This document shows, piece after piece, positions 17,601-25,851 of a DNA stretch of 48,566 bases. The notes beneath the pieces are model-generated. The model did not search any database and was not told where the DNA came from. It worked only from the letters and a program-made list of their open reading frames with translations. The position numbers and the translations under genes were made by a program. Within the stretch, counting starts at the first letter, position 1. Each line of letters opens with the position of its first letter. Source of the stretch: Clostridium lacusfryxellense (GTDB lineage Bacteria > Bacillota > Clostridia > Clostridiales > Clostridiaceae); assembly GCF_018861735.1 (NCBI RefSeq), contig NZ_JAHLEB010000038.1:1-48566 (forward strand). The letters run 5' to 3'.

Positions 17601-20147
17601 ATAGGAATCAAAATCCCCATTAACATCCACAAGCAATCTTACAGGAATTGTACTTACAAACATTCCTGTCATCTGTTTTTCCTTTGCACCTGATCTATTA
17701 AGAATAGGTGTCCCTATAACCACGTCGTTAACACATGTCTTACTACTAATATAAATTGAAAAAATAGCCATAAATAACGAAAATACTGACAGTTCATGCT
17801 TTGCGCAGTATTTATAAATATTTGTAGTTAACTCACAGTCAAGAAGAATAGTTTTTCTATCTGCTTTTGTTGAGTGAATTCCTTTAGAAACTGGTTTTAA
17901 GTGAGCAATTTCAAACTTATCGTTATATTTCTTATTCCAGAATTCCTTTGACTTTACGAATCTATCAGAATATCTAAATTCATCTTGATCAATTAAGAAG
18001 TCTATATATGATGGTTTTTTGACATTTGAAATCTTTTGATTATTCTTTAAGCATTGATAATTCCCAACAATTTGACCAGCAAGGAGATTCACTGTCCAAG
18101 CGTCTGAAATTAAATGGTGAGTATTTGCATAAAATGCGCCAACATCCTTACCTAATTTTATGATGGCAAAATAATATAAGGTTGACTCAATAACTTTGAA
18201 AGGTTTCTTAGCCTGCTCATCAGTCCACTTATAGAACTCGCTAATATCAGAATTACTGAAATCAAAAAAATCAATTTTAAAATAACTGTAATTATGAATA
18301 TATTGTTTAGGAATACCTTCCTCTTCTATTACCCTTATTCTCATAGCATCGTTTTTCTCTACAAATATGTTTATTGCTTTTTCAAGAAACTCATAATTAA
18401 TTTCTTCTGTAATTTTTAGTGTTCCTGCCACATTTCCTATACTTGTTCCTGGAAAAAATTTTTCTATTTGCCATATAGACTTCTGAGGCAGCGATAGGTT
18501 ATGAAACCTTGCATAGTGTTCAAAACTTGACATTAATAGCCTAACGAATTCTACCATACCATCTCTATTCATCATTATCCTGTTTATTGAAAGTTTTTTC
18601 CCAAATTCACTTGTGAAATTATCATCAGTAACATCAAAAGGAGATTGAATGTAAATTCTTAATTTATTCTTATTTTTAATCCTAAAGAACATTGTTATCT
18701 GAGTTAAAATCGAATGTATGATTGTATCAAAGTCTGGTTTATCCTCCAGAAGGTAAATTTTAATAGTATCCATACTATCAAAATTAGTTTCTCCTAAAAA
18801 ACACTCAGCAACAGAATAAGCTACAATTTTATTGTTTTTTGTTGTTTGAAGCAACCTTCTTTCAACAGAATAACCAATTGTATGGTAAATACCTTTTATT
18901 TCATCTAAATTGTAGCAATCCTTATGGTAATCGAAACAATCCTTCTCTAGAGAGGTTAGGGTTTCATCACAATATTTTATAAATTCATCAGGATTATCAA
19001 GCATTTCAGTCTTATATTCACTTAACTTCTCTTTTATATCATAATCAATACTATATTCATAACATAACTGATTGTGAAAGCTCACTTTTTCACTGTCATT
19101 AATAATATGACTAATATTCTTAAAAACACCTATATACCATTCAGTATCCGAATTAGTATAAGTTATAAAATTTTCAAAATAGACATGATTTAATAATTGC
19201 TCTGAAAGTCCTATAAAAATATCTGAATTTACTTTCGGGTTAAGATATGTCTCCATCAGTAATACGGGCTGATTCCCCAAAAAAGTATGGTTATAAATAC
19301 GCAAGGCTGAATTAGCCCCCATAATAATATTATTTTTCTCATATACTAAATTTACAGAAATAGTAGGTTTATCTTTAACTTTATCAATGTTTTTAATTTC
19401 ATAAGTAAGCTCAGTATTTTCATTATCTAATGCTCTTTGTCCAATGTTTGTTATCTTATTATATAACTCTGACATTTCATCTTTTGACAAATCAGTAAGG
19501 GATTTTAAGTTAGGATAATATTTTTGAAAAATATAGTGAAATAAAGCCTGTGAAGATGCCCAGTCAATGTTAACAAAGCTTAACCCACATACAAATATAT
19601 TTCTTGACTGCTTTATATATTTAACTTCAGCATCAAAATAAAATGATAATGAATCATTAAGATTAAGGTGTAAATTTCTTAAAACATGCTTTTCACATAT
19701 AGACTTAGAATTTATTTCAAAAGAAAGTCCTGTAGTACTAACTTCAATTATTTTAAAATCCTCTGTACTTTCTTGAAATCTTAAAAATGCACTTTCATTT
19801 TTCTTAATCTTATAGCGTGTACTATTTCTAGCAAATGATGCCTTTACTAATTGAGGTTTCCTAATAATAAATGATTTTTCAAATGCTTCAATTATCTGTG
19901 CTTCAAATACAAAGAAAGTATTTTTGTAGAAGAACGATATTTCGATATTATCTGAAGCTTCAAAAGGATAAACCTCTTCAGAATATTTTACTAAAGGCTC
20001 ATAATCTGTTTTGTAATTAAATACCATTGTTCCAGGAAATTGATTTTCTTTAATTCTTATAGTAATTGTTGTTTCTCCTTGTCTTTCAAGGTTGTTAAAT
20101 AATTCTTGAATACTTATTGAATCATTTAAATTTTCATATTTCCCCAT
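14634..20147 (-). CDS. PilZ-fused single-module NRPS (C-A(Ser)-T-TE)
   Basis: 1837 residues. Residues 1-100 look like a YcgR-type N-domain. 105-210 look like PilZ: RxxxR at 107-111, EVSTTG at 135-140 (family consensus D/N-x-S-x-x-G) and FVCGLSF. 230-550 match nothing I know. The condensation domain (553-1000) has HHLISDAW at 677-684. The adenylation domain (1000-1500) has YTSGSTGMPKG and pocket residues D1196 V1197 W1200 H1239 F1268 S1270 L1296 V1304 D1305 K1491. That string, DVWHFSLVDK, is the known serine code of EntF-type domains. The carrier domain has GGDSLLA (Ser1547). The thioesterase (1600-1837) has GHCVG at 1675-1679, with Cys in place of Ser, plus Asp1789 and His1819 as likely triad partners. 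The start follows an SD (GGGGG). The C domain with no upstream module suggests an acyl or amino-lipid donor loaded in trans. Confidence 0.85.
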   Translation of the reverse strand: MGKYENLNDSISIQELFNNLERQGETTITIRIKENQFPGTMVFNYKTDYEPLVKYSEEVYPFEASDNIEISFFYKNTFFVFEAQIIEAFEKSFIIRKPQLVKASFARNSTRYKIKKNESAFLRFQESTEDFKIIEVSTTGLSFEINSKSICEKHVLRNLHLNLNDSLSFYFDAEVKYIKQSRNIFVCGLSFVNIDWASSQALFHYIFQKYYPNLKSLTDLSKDEMSELYNKITNIGQRALDNENTELTYEIKNIDKVKDKPTISVNLVYEKNNIIMGANSALRIYNHTFLGNQPVLLMETYLNPKVNSDIFIGLSEQLLNHVYFENFITYTNSDTEWYIGVFKNISHIINDSEKVSFHNQLCYEYSIDYDIKEKLSEYKTEMLDNPDEFIKYCDETLTSLEKDCFDYHKDCYNLDEIKGIYHTIGYSVERRLLQTTKNNKIVAYSVAECFLGETNFDSMDTIKIYLLEDKPDFDTIIHSILTQITMFFRIKNKNKLRIYIQSPFDVTDDNFTSEFGKKLSINRIMMNRDGMVEFVRLLMSSFEHYARFHNLSLPQKSIWQIEKFFPGTSIGNVAGTLKITEEINYEFLEKAINIFVEKNDAMRIRVIEEEGIPKQYIHNYSYFKIDFFDFSNSDISEFYKWTDEQAKKPFKVIESTLYYFAIIKLGKDVGAFYANTHHLISDAWTVNLLAGQIVGNYQCLKNNQKISNVKKPSYIDFLIDQDEFRYSDRFVKSKEFWNKKYNDKFEIAHLKPVSKGIHSTKADRKTILLDCELTTNIYKYCAKHELSVFSLFMAIFSIYISSKTCVNDVVIGTPILNRSGAKEKQMTGMFVSTIPVRLLVDVNGDFDSYAHYVSKELNGYLRNQKYSYELILKDYREKYKVIDKFYDCLLSYQNSKYEKGDHPDSYEIRWHFNKNQVESLILHLDDREGSGKLLLNVDYLVDLFTEDEIRQVSGSLMNLIKNAISNDDIAINKLEMLDEEDKNILLSTISKFNDTKAEYPKDMTLHQLFEEQVKKTPNSTALLFEDKSLTYAQLNEKSNQLARKLRDKGVKPDSIVGIMVYRSFEMIIGIMAILKAGGAYLPIDPEYPEGRKKYMLENADVKILLTQKRISDTSNSNVEKILLDDSELYEGDSTNLVIINRPNDLAYVIYTSGSTGMPKGVMIEHYSVINRLNWMQKEYPLNESDIIIQKTPYTFDVSVWELFWWSFYGAKLVILCPGGEKDPAEVISAIDKYKITTIHFVPSMISVFLDFLQRETSNYKVSSLRQVFASGEALTLKHFERFYKVFENLDISLTNLYGPTEATVDVSYFDCIKGENLKVLPIGKPIDNIRLYILNNNLQVQPIGASGELFIAGDGLARGYLNAPDITAQKFITSQYLNEDRIYKTGDLARLLPSGDIEYLGRIDNQVKIRGLRIELGEIEYQLLRFKSIKETVVIDRKDETRNSYLCAYYVSDSELTNVEIREYLSKNLPIYMIPSYFVRMDKLPLSGNGKIDRKKLPDPFLSISLDEEYVEPRNEIEKRIAGIWEKELNTDKIGVKSDFFNIGGDSLLAINVSLSIGCGITISDIYKYPTIEALAKKIQNKKGIDSIFYSVMESDDIKGISILGIPYGGGAPIVYNEIGTQLSQISDKYSLYSVILPGHDFGEKTGVLKPIEEIALLCVEEIKKLIKTEIVLYGHCVGSALTIEIARLLEKEKIKIKAIFIGGIIPPKFIKYYGDVVDPYKLKNDEAIIKYLNKLGGANYAFGNKEMSLIIKAFRHDVRCYMKYFHDFSRNKSSKLLTPVYLVIGESDSSTKNYEKKYKEWLNYCEKMSLITLKDANHYFIKSHAKELANVIDEII

Positions 20148-20339
20148 TATTGAATCCCCCGATTTTATAATTTTATTATCATATTTAAACAGACATTTTT
20201 ATTTATTAAAATTTATATTAGATAGCATTTTACATATATATTATATTATATATTAACAAAATATTCTATTATTTTTCAGAAATATGTCGCATTCCCCAAT
20301 TTAAGGCATTATGGTGTCTTTATTTTTATTGGTGTAATC

Positions 20340-20369
20340 ATTATATCCAGATAAATATGGAACATACAA
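20340..20369 (-). promoter_or_regulatory. Promoter of the NRPS-kinase-regulator unit
   Basis: Minus strand -35 TTGTAT (20364-20369), 18-bp spacer, -10 TATAAT (20340-20345). It follows the GNAT gene terminator directly and would give an AT-rich leader of about 185 nt before the NRPS start codon. Confidence 0.6.
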
Positions 20370-20402
20370 AAATGTACCTTTCAGCAAAAGCCAAAGGGTA
20401 CA
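20368..20402 (-). terminator. Terminator of the seven-gene lipid-type operon
   Basis: GTACCCTTT / AAAGGTAC stem with a one-base bulge, 11-nt loop, then ATTTTTG on the minus strand. It lies 25 bases after the GNAT stop codon and separates the upstream operon from the NRPS unit. Confidence 0.7.
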
Positions 20403-20426
20403 CCTTTTCATTTTTTCCTTTACTCT

Positions 20427-21503
20427 TTACTCCAAATCACATTCTAATAAAACATAGGTATAACTTGAATCAATTTTATTCTTAACATACCTCTGTGTTA
20501 CTTTGCCTTCCTTAATGAGTGCACCAATTGTGCTGGATCTCCTTTTCTTAGCATTCTTAATCATTGGGTATGCCATAGCACTGCCTAATCCATAATGTCC
20601 TGGTTTGACACCCATGTAAAGTAGAACATAATTGCTACAACGTATTTTTTTAAGGAATAGTTTGATATATTTTAAAAATCCTAATTTTCCATATAACATA
20701 TTGCCATAGTCAGGCATTCCTATAACAAATCCCACAACTTCTTCCTTATAGTATGCTATTTTCACAAACGAAAAATCTAATATATGTCGATAAGCTCCGA
20801 ATTGCTGCAGGAAGTCCTCCTCACTAATGCTTTTAAATACTGGAAAACCTTTGTATAATTCCATTAACATATTGTATATTTCCCTTATTACAATATCATA
20901 GTCCTTCTCTTTGAGAGAGACTATGTGGTACCCTTTATTAGTGAATTTATTATATCTTTCCATACATTTCTTATCCATATAATTGAACATCGGTGGTTTT
21001 TCGTAATAATTAGATACATAAGATTCAGCCACTCTATAACCCCCAGCCAAAAATAACTCCATATAGTATTCCTTATTATATGGCTCTGACACATAAGGTT
21101 TTTTGTCAAAATTATTAGTCTTCAACCTGTATTTTATCCAGAAACTACAATCGATAGGTCCCTTTATTTTTTTACAATTATTCGCTCTCGTTATTCTCTT
21201 CGCCTCTTCAAACAACAACTTAGAGCACTCAATATCATTAATGCTCTCAAAAAAGCCTATACATGAATAATCATCGCCTGGATAAATAGTTACTATACAT
21301 CTAGCACATGCTGACCTTTCTTTATAAACAATAAGTTTATATATTTTAAAATATTTGCTAAGCAAATGCTTTTCGAGAAGTAGTTCACGTTCTTCCTTTT
21401 CATTTTGAACTATATTCATCGGAGAGTATAAGTCCCTTGGAATCATTAAGAAATCATTTATATAATTTTCTTCTTTATCAAATGTTATAAGTTTATACAT
21501 CAT
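20427..21503 (-). CDS. GNAT-like acyltransferase, YghO-type
   Basis: A 358-residue soluble protein resembling the large GNAT-fold proteins typified by E. coli YghO. Matching regions are KKIKGPIDCSFWIKYRLKT (family pattern RGPxxxSxW), PYNKEYYMELFLAGGYRVAESY, a central linker, and a second domain with VKIAYYKEEVVGFVIGMPDY (GNAT beta4-like) and VKPGHYGLGSAMAYPMIKNA, which looks like an acetyl-CoA pyrophosphate loop. From memory, bacterial ceramide synthases belong to related GNAT proteins, so an N- or O-acyl transfer to a lipid amine is a reasonable inference, not a demonstrated one. It is the last gene of the operon, 4 bases after the preceding stop codon, with a terminator behind it. Confidence 0.6.
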   Translation of the reverse strand: MMYKLITFDKEENYINDFLMIPRDLYSPMNIVQNEKEERELLLEKHLLSKYFKIYKLIVYKERSACARCIVTIYPGDDYSCIGFFESINDIECSKLLFEEAKRITRANNCKKIKGPIDCSFWIKYRLKTNNFDKKPYVSEPYNKEYYMELFLAGGYRVAESYVSNYYEKPPMFNYMDKKCMERYNKFTNKGYHIVSLKEKDYDIVIREIYNMLMELYKGFPVFKSISEEDFLQQFGAYRHILDFSFVKIAYYKEEVVGFVIGMPDYGNMLYGKLGFLKYIKLFLKKIRCSNYVLLYMGVKPGHYGLGSAMAYPMIKNAKKRRSSTIGALIKEGKVTQRYVKNKIDSSYTYVLLECDLE

Positions 21504-21506
21504 TTA

Positions 21507-24077
21507 TCATTCCCATTTCTGTTTCATTCTCTTTTCTATTTCAATTTCCCCTGTATTCCCATTCATTTTTATAATGTCACCAGTTCTTAAAATGTTTGTA
21601 ATATTTTTCACTCCTACAATTGAAGGAATATTTAATTCTCTAGAGATAATTGCAGTATGGGATAGTAATGACCCTTTTTCCGCAATTATCCCTTTAGATA
21701 AGGTTATTAAAAACACCCATCCTGGATCAGTCATTTTTGTTACTAATATCTTATTTTTGAACTCTTTAATTTTTTTAGGGTCATCCACAACTACTACTTC
21801 TCCAATTACCAAACCATTGGAACATGGAATTCCAAAAATTTCATTTCTATTTTCAAACATTTCCTCAGAATTTATATTAGAATGTTTTTTTTCAAAAACC
21901 TTGTTACTAAAAATAAGTCTTGAGCTATTTGGCAATTTACTAAACATTTTATATTCCTGTTTTCTAATATTAATAAGTTCTTTTAAGTCAATGTCTTGCC
22001 CAGCAATAAAATCAAAAACCTCAGTAGTTTTTAAATAAAATATATCTTCCCTAATTTCTATTGATTTTGAGTTACAAAAATTTTGTCCAATAGTTAAAAA
22101 TATTGTTCTAACCATCCCATATATTCTGCTCCTATTAAGTCTTGAAATTTCTCTGTTTTTTATTCCCAGCATTGCACGTGAGCTAAAAAAGCGTATAATT
22201 TTACGTTCAACTTGGCCGCACTTTTCAAGTAGTTCATCTGATATTTTTTTGTTATCTTCATTTTCCAAAAACTTACTAATATTTAGCAACTTTTCTTTAT
22301 CTTCAGTATATTCTAATATTTTTTCTACTAAAGTTATTTGCGATACTCTAAATGTACTACTTTCTAACTTTAGCTCTTCAAAGGAACGATCTCCATAAAT
22401 ATCAATGTACTGTTTAAACCTTTGGGCGAAATTCGAGTTGTTCCCGTCCAAGTAGTTCGCCAGCATTTTATTGTCCTTAAGCCCCACTAAATCTTCTAAT
22501 AAATTTTCTTTCAAAACAATCTTCGCGAGTTCTACTAACATCTTTATAGGTTTCATGCTCTCAATGTTTGATATTCCTGAAATAAATTTATTAGTATCCG
22601 CTTCGTAATTTTCTGTTTTCATTTTTTTAAAGCGATACTTTATAAGACCTACATAAATAAATGCATACAGATCATTAAGCAAAGTGATATCCCAGTCTTT
22701 CAAAACCCTTTCAGAAATACTATTATATAACTCTACAAGAAGTTTATTATCCAAATTGTTTTTATATTTAATTTTAAAATGATCACTTACTTCAATATAT
22801 TTATTATTTAATTTATCCATTTCTTTTGGAACAAATAGAAATTGTTTTACAAAACTTAGATAAGTTCTAGTCCTTTGTGAAATACTAATATCTACTTTTT
22901 CTGAATTATATTCTTTGCTGGCAACCCCAAGCATTTCTTGCCATATTGGAATTATTTTTTTGCTAAGCGGTAAAAATTTAATTAACGTATACCAGTTATT
23001 AATATTGTAATACATTCTTCCGTTTACACTATCCACCATTTCTTTTAATACGTTGTGATACTTTTTAATAATCATTTCATTAGATAATATCCTCTTTGAT
23101 AGTCCGTAAAACACTCCGTAATATGCCTCTTTAACAAAAGAAGCAGAAAGTGGTAACGTTATATTCGGATAACTCTCTACAATATTACTATTATCAAAAA
23201 TAATAGTTTTGTCCCTTTTTAATGTTGTTATAGGTCTTACCTGCAATATATATATGACGCCTTTAAATAACGCGAACTCAATATCTAAATATTCACCATA
23301 TACGTTCTTAACCATAATTATAGTTTCAATTATCCTTTGAAAAGTATTTGTATCTAAGACAATTGAATGTTCTTGTTTTTCCAAATAATAATCTTCATCA
23401 AAGGTATTATAATAGTATGTTGTGGTGGGTACCTTGTCTTCTACAACCAAATCGCCCGTTCCCGCGCCAACCACAATTACCATCTCATTTAATAATCCTC
23501 TTGGGTTTGCTGTAAAAATAACCCCTGAAGCATCCGCATTAATCATTTTCTGCAATATAACACTCATTTTCAAATCAATGATTTTTATCTTTTTGTCCAA
23601 GCAATATTTTAACACATTAGCTGAAAATAGTGATCCTAGGCAATCTTTTATTTTGTCAAAAATGTCTTCCTTTGAAACATTCAAATAAGTATCAAATTGT
23701 CCTGCAAAAGAGCTACTATCACCATCTTCTACAGTTGAAGATGATCGCACTGAAAAAGAATCACTTTTCCCAAATTTCTTTTCTAGATAATTTACCACTG
23801 CCTCTTTAAATTCATCATCAAACCTAATATCACTTACAATGCTTTTAAAGTACAAGCTGGCATTTTCCAAGCTCTTTTCATCATTATAATTAATATTCTT
23901 TATTGTATCTTCTATTTGTACACTATAATCTTTTAGATAGTACGCAAGAAATGTTGAATCTATACAAAAAAGATCTGGGGTATTAATTTTGTTTTTTCGC
24001 ATCAGAAATAAATTGTGCGCTTTTACTCCCACTTTGCAATTTTCAAAATTCTCTATATCTACTATAAATTTTTTCAT
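21507..24077 (-). CDS. Rifampin-phosphotransferase-like dikinase (second copy)
   Basis: PEP-synthase-type enzyme with the order seen in rifampin phosphotransferases: ATP-grasp/PEP-binding N-domain (FSVRSSSTVEDGDSSSFAGQ, then VILQKMINADASGVIFTANP and ILQVRPITT, residues 1-290), a long variable middle domain (about 300-730), and a C-terminal swivelling phosphohistidine domain with GSLLSHTAIISREL (catalytic His about 807). Enzymes of this type transfer the beta phosphate of ATP to a hydroxyl, releasing AMP and Pi. Rifampin resistance itself is not implied: the middle domain differs and the gene is embedded in a lipid-type operon. The start ATG at 24077 overlaps the UbiA stop codon (ATGA) and has GGTGG before it; the longer GTG start is less likely. 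About 856 residues, normal length. Confidence 0.8.
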   Translation of the reverse strand: MKKFIVDIENFENCKVGVKAHNLFLMRKNKINTPDLFCIDSTFLAYYLKDYSVQIEDTIKNINYNDEKSLENASLYFKSIVSDIRFDDEFKEAVVNYLEKKFGKSDSFSVRSSSTVEDGDSSSFAGQFDTYLNVSKEDIFDKIKDCLGSLFSANVLKYCLDKKIKIIDLKMSVILQKMINADASGVIFTANPRGLLNEMVIVVGAGTGDLVVEDKVPTTTYYYNTFDEDYYLEKQEHSIVLDTNTFQRIIETIIMVKNVYGEYLDIEFALFKGVIYILQVRPITTLKRDKTIIFDNSNIVESYPNITLPLSASFVKEAYYGVFYGLSKRILSNEMIIKKYHNVLKEMVDSVNGRMYYNINNWYTLIKFLPLSKKIIPIWQEMLGVASKEYNSEKVDISISQRTRTYLSFVKQFLFVPKEMDKLNNKYIEVSDHFKIKYKNNLDNKLLVELYNSISERVLKDWDITLLNDLYAFIYVGLIKYRFKKMKTENYEADTNKFISGISNIESMKPIKMLVELAKIVLKENLLEDLVGLKDNKMLANYLDGNNSNFAQRFKQYIDIYGDRSFEELKLESSTFRVSQITLVEKILEYTEDKEKLLNISKFLENEDNKKISDELLEKCGQVERKIIRFFSSRAMLGIKNREISRLNRSRIYGMVRTIFLTIGQNFCNSKSIEIREDIFYLKTTEVFDFIAGQDIDLKELINIRKQEYKMFSKLPNSSRLIFSNKVFEKKHSNINSEEMFENRNEIFGIPCSNGLVIGEVVVVDDPKKIKEFKNKILVTKMTDPGWVFLITLSKGIIAEKGSLLSHTAIISRELNIPSIVGVKNITNILRTGDIIKMNGNTGEIEIEKRMKQKWE

Positions 24078-24979
24078 ATAATCCACCGGGTAACTATATA
24101 TATAAGTTCGATGATAACAAGAGTAAGTTCTGTAATATATTCATATACTATAACCTTATCCACAAGCTTGAATCTTGTAGGATCTTTTATAAAATTTGTT
24201 CCCTGTTTTAGAAACCAAATATAACTTCCTATTACTGTAACAACTGCAATAGGATAAATTTGATAAACAAGAATTGAACTAGTGATCATATCAAAAACCA
24301 TTACAATCATTATAAATTTAGTTGCTTTTTTGAATCCAAAAAGTTTTGAGTATGTTGTATAATCATTCTCATCCTTAGGTGCCCTGGTTTTTCTTGAAAT
24401 TTCCCAGATTAGTCCTGGAAAATATAATGTAAGTAAAATTATCAAATTATTTAATGTAAAAATATTTATATTATATTTTATACATGTAAATGAAATTACA
24501 TATAAATTTAATATGAGCTGAACTGGATTATGAGTAATCAAAGCCAGTGGCAAACTCTTTTGTATTTTAGTCTTGCTAAAAAACCATACTGACATTACGA
24601 CTCCATATACTGCTAATATTACGAAGTATATTATGTTGTTCATGAAAATCAAATTTAGTGTTATTACAACTACACAAACAATAGTTAAAAGTGTTACTAA
24701 ATCATTTTTTTTAACCCTTCCAGAAGGAAATGAACGTTCAGGAAACATTATTAAATCCGTTTCATAATCTTTGAATTCATCCGCAATTCTAAGTGATAAT
24801 AAAAAACCAAATACCGTCACTGCGCCAATAATCTCCTGTAAATTAATATCTAGTCCCATAGAAGACCCATTTGTGAGAATTACTAAAAAATAAATTTCAA
24901 AAAACATTATAAATCCTAAAATTAAGCGAGGAATTACAGGATACATTTCATTTAAATAAATATTTAGCCTTTTAATCAT
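24074..24979 (-). CDS. UbiA-family membrane prenyltransferase
   Basis: A 301-residue integral membrane protein with 8-9 hydrophobic helices. UbiA enzymes attach a prenyl chain from a diphosphate to an acceptor at the membrane. The first Asp-rich motif is RIADEFKDYETD (D67, D71, D75), followed by the typical PERSFPSGRV. The second is SRKTRAPKDENDY (D203, D206). Both metal-binding motifs are present, so it should be active. The acceptor is unknown. Archaeal digeranylgeranylglyceryl-phosphate synthase is a UbiA member, which is notable next to CarS-, Pss- and Psd-type genes. The start overlaps the psd stop codon by four bases (ATGA), and its own stop codon overlaps the next start in the same way. 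Confidence 0.8.
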   Translation of the reverse strand: MIKRLNIYLNEMYPVIPRLILGFIMFFEIYFLVILTNGSSMGLDINLQEIIGAVTVFGFLLSLRIADEFKDYETDLIMFPERSFPSGRVKKNDLVTLLTIVCVVVITLNLIFMNNIIYFVILAVYGVVMSVWFFSKTKIQKSLPLALITHNPVQLILNLYVISFTCIKYNINIFTLNNLIILLTLYFPGLIWEISRKTRAPKDENDYTTYSKLFGFKKATKFIMIVMVFDMITSSILVYQIYPIAVVTVIGSYIWFLKQGTNFIKDPTRFKLVDKVIVYEYITELTLVIIELIYIVTRWII

Positions 24980-25851
24980 TTTATAATACCTCCAATTTTC
25001 TCACCCATTCTAACCTTAGTTTCAATATTCTCTTTTGAGAATTTTAAAATATCAGAGTCCACTTTGATTACTCCCGCTTTAAATAGGAGCAATATTGTTG
25101 ATCCACCGAAGGAAAAATAACCTTTCTCATCACCTCTTTTAAATTCATCTGCTTTGTGATTAGTTATTTTACCTACTAAAATTGCGCCTACTTCTATTTG
25201 AATAATTTCACCAATGTTCTCTGTTATCAAAACCGAAACTTCTCTCTGATTTTCTATATAAACATTATGCCTCTGAGAAGATATTGGGCCTACTGTGTGT
25301 AATACACCATTTATTATATTTCGCCGCTCTACATAACCATTGTCAATATAATGATACCTATGATAATCATCTACAGTAAGTCGAAAAACAAGGCAAGTAC
25401 CATTATTATAGCCTTTTCCCAGAATATCGTCCCTTAATAATTCACTAATAGTATATGTACTGTTTTTAATATTCATTTTCAGTTCGTTATTAATTTTATA
25501 AACCATTAATTTTGCATCCGCAACTGAAATAAGCGTATGCCGTTCCAAAGAATACGGTCTTTTACTCCGTTTAATTTCCCTCACGAAGAAATCATTAAAA
25601 CTATTATAGTTCCTGTCTTTATAATCACTCATGTCAATGCTGTTTTTTTCTATAAATGGTTCTATTTTTTTTACAGACTTTCTACTGTCCATATAAACAG
25701 AATATAGCTTTGAAAAACATTTTGTAGAGAAGAAAATCTTAAGCAATATTCTCCCGATCATTGTTTTGTATAAGAAATCTAAATAACCTTTTTTAAACTG
25801 TTTTTCACTAAATATTATTTTTAATTTTCTATTATATACTTTAGTTTCCAT
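24976..25851 (-). CDS. psd: Phosphatidylserine decarboxylase
   Basis: Pyruvoyl-dependent, membrane-associated enzyme turning phosphatidylserine (or a related phospho-serine lipid) into the ethanolamine form. Self-cleavage motif GGST (Ser251) in SFGGSTILLLF; the processing triad Asp112 (SVADAKLMVY) and His164 (DDYHRYHYI) is visible, as is SFNDFFVREIK near residue 84. 291 residues fits the clostridial type II enzymes. Its ATG follows the pssA-like stop codon TAA with no gap, and AAAGGGAG inside the end of that gene is its SD. Adjacent pss-psd pairs also make ordinary phosphatidylethanolamine, so this could be the housekeeping pair; the operon context argues for a dedicated role. Confidence 0.92.
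   Translation of the reverse strand: METKVYNRKLKIIFSEKQFKKGYLDFLYKTMIGRILLKIFFSTKCFSKLYSVYMDSRKSVKKIEPFIEKNSIDMSDYKDRNYNSFNDFFVREIKRSKRPYSLERHTLISVADAKLMVYKINNELKMNIKNSTYTISELLRDDILGKGYNNGTCLVFRLTVDDYHRYHYIDNGYVERRNIINGVLHTVGPISSQRHNVYIENQREVSVLITENIGEIIQIEVGAILVGKITNHKADEFKRGDEKGYFSFGGSTILLLFKAGVIKVDSDILKFSKENIETKVRMGEKIGGIIK

Noticed and set aside
14634-20147. Enterobactin-like siderophore synthetase because of the EntF serine code
   Set aside because: No 2,3-dihydroxybenzoate genes, no aryl carrier protein and no iron transporter in the window; neighbours are lipid enzymes.
20148-20333. c-di-GMP-I (GEMM) riboswitch in the NRPS leader
   Set aside because: The conserved ACGCANAGGGCAAACC and GGGACGCAAAGC blocks are absent; only a vague GGGGAATGCGACAT is seen.
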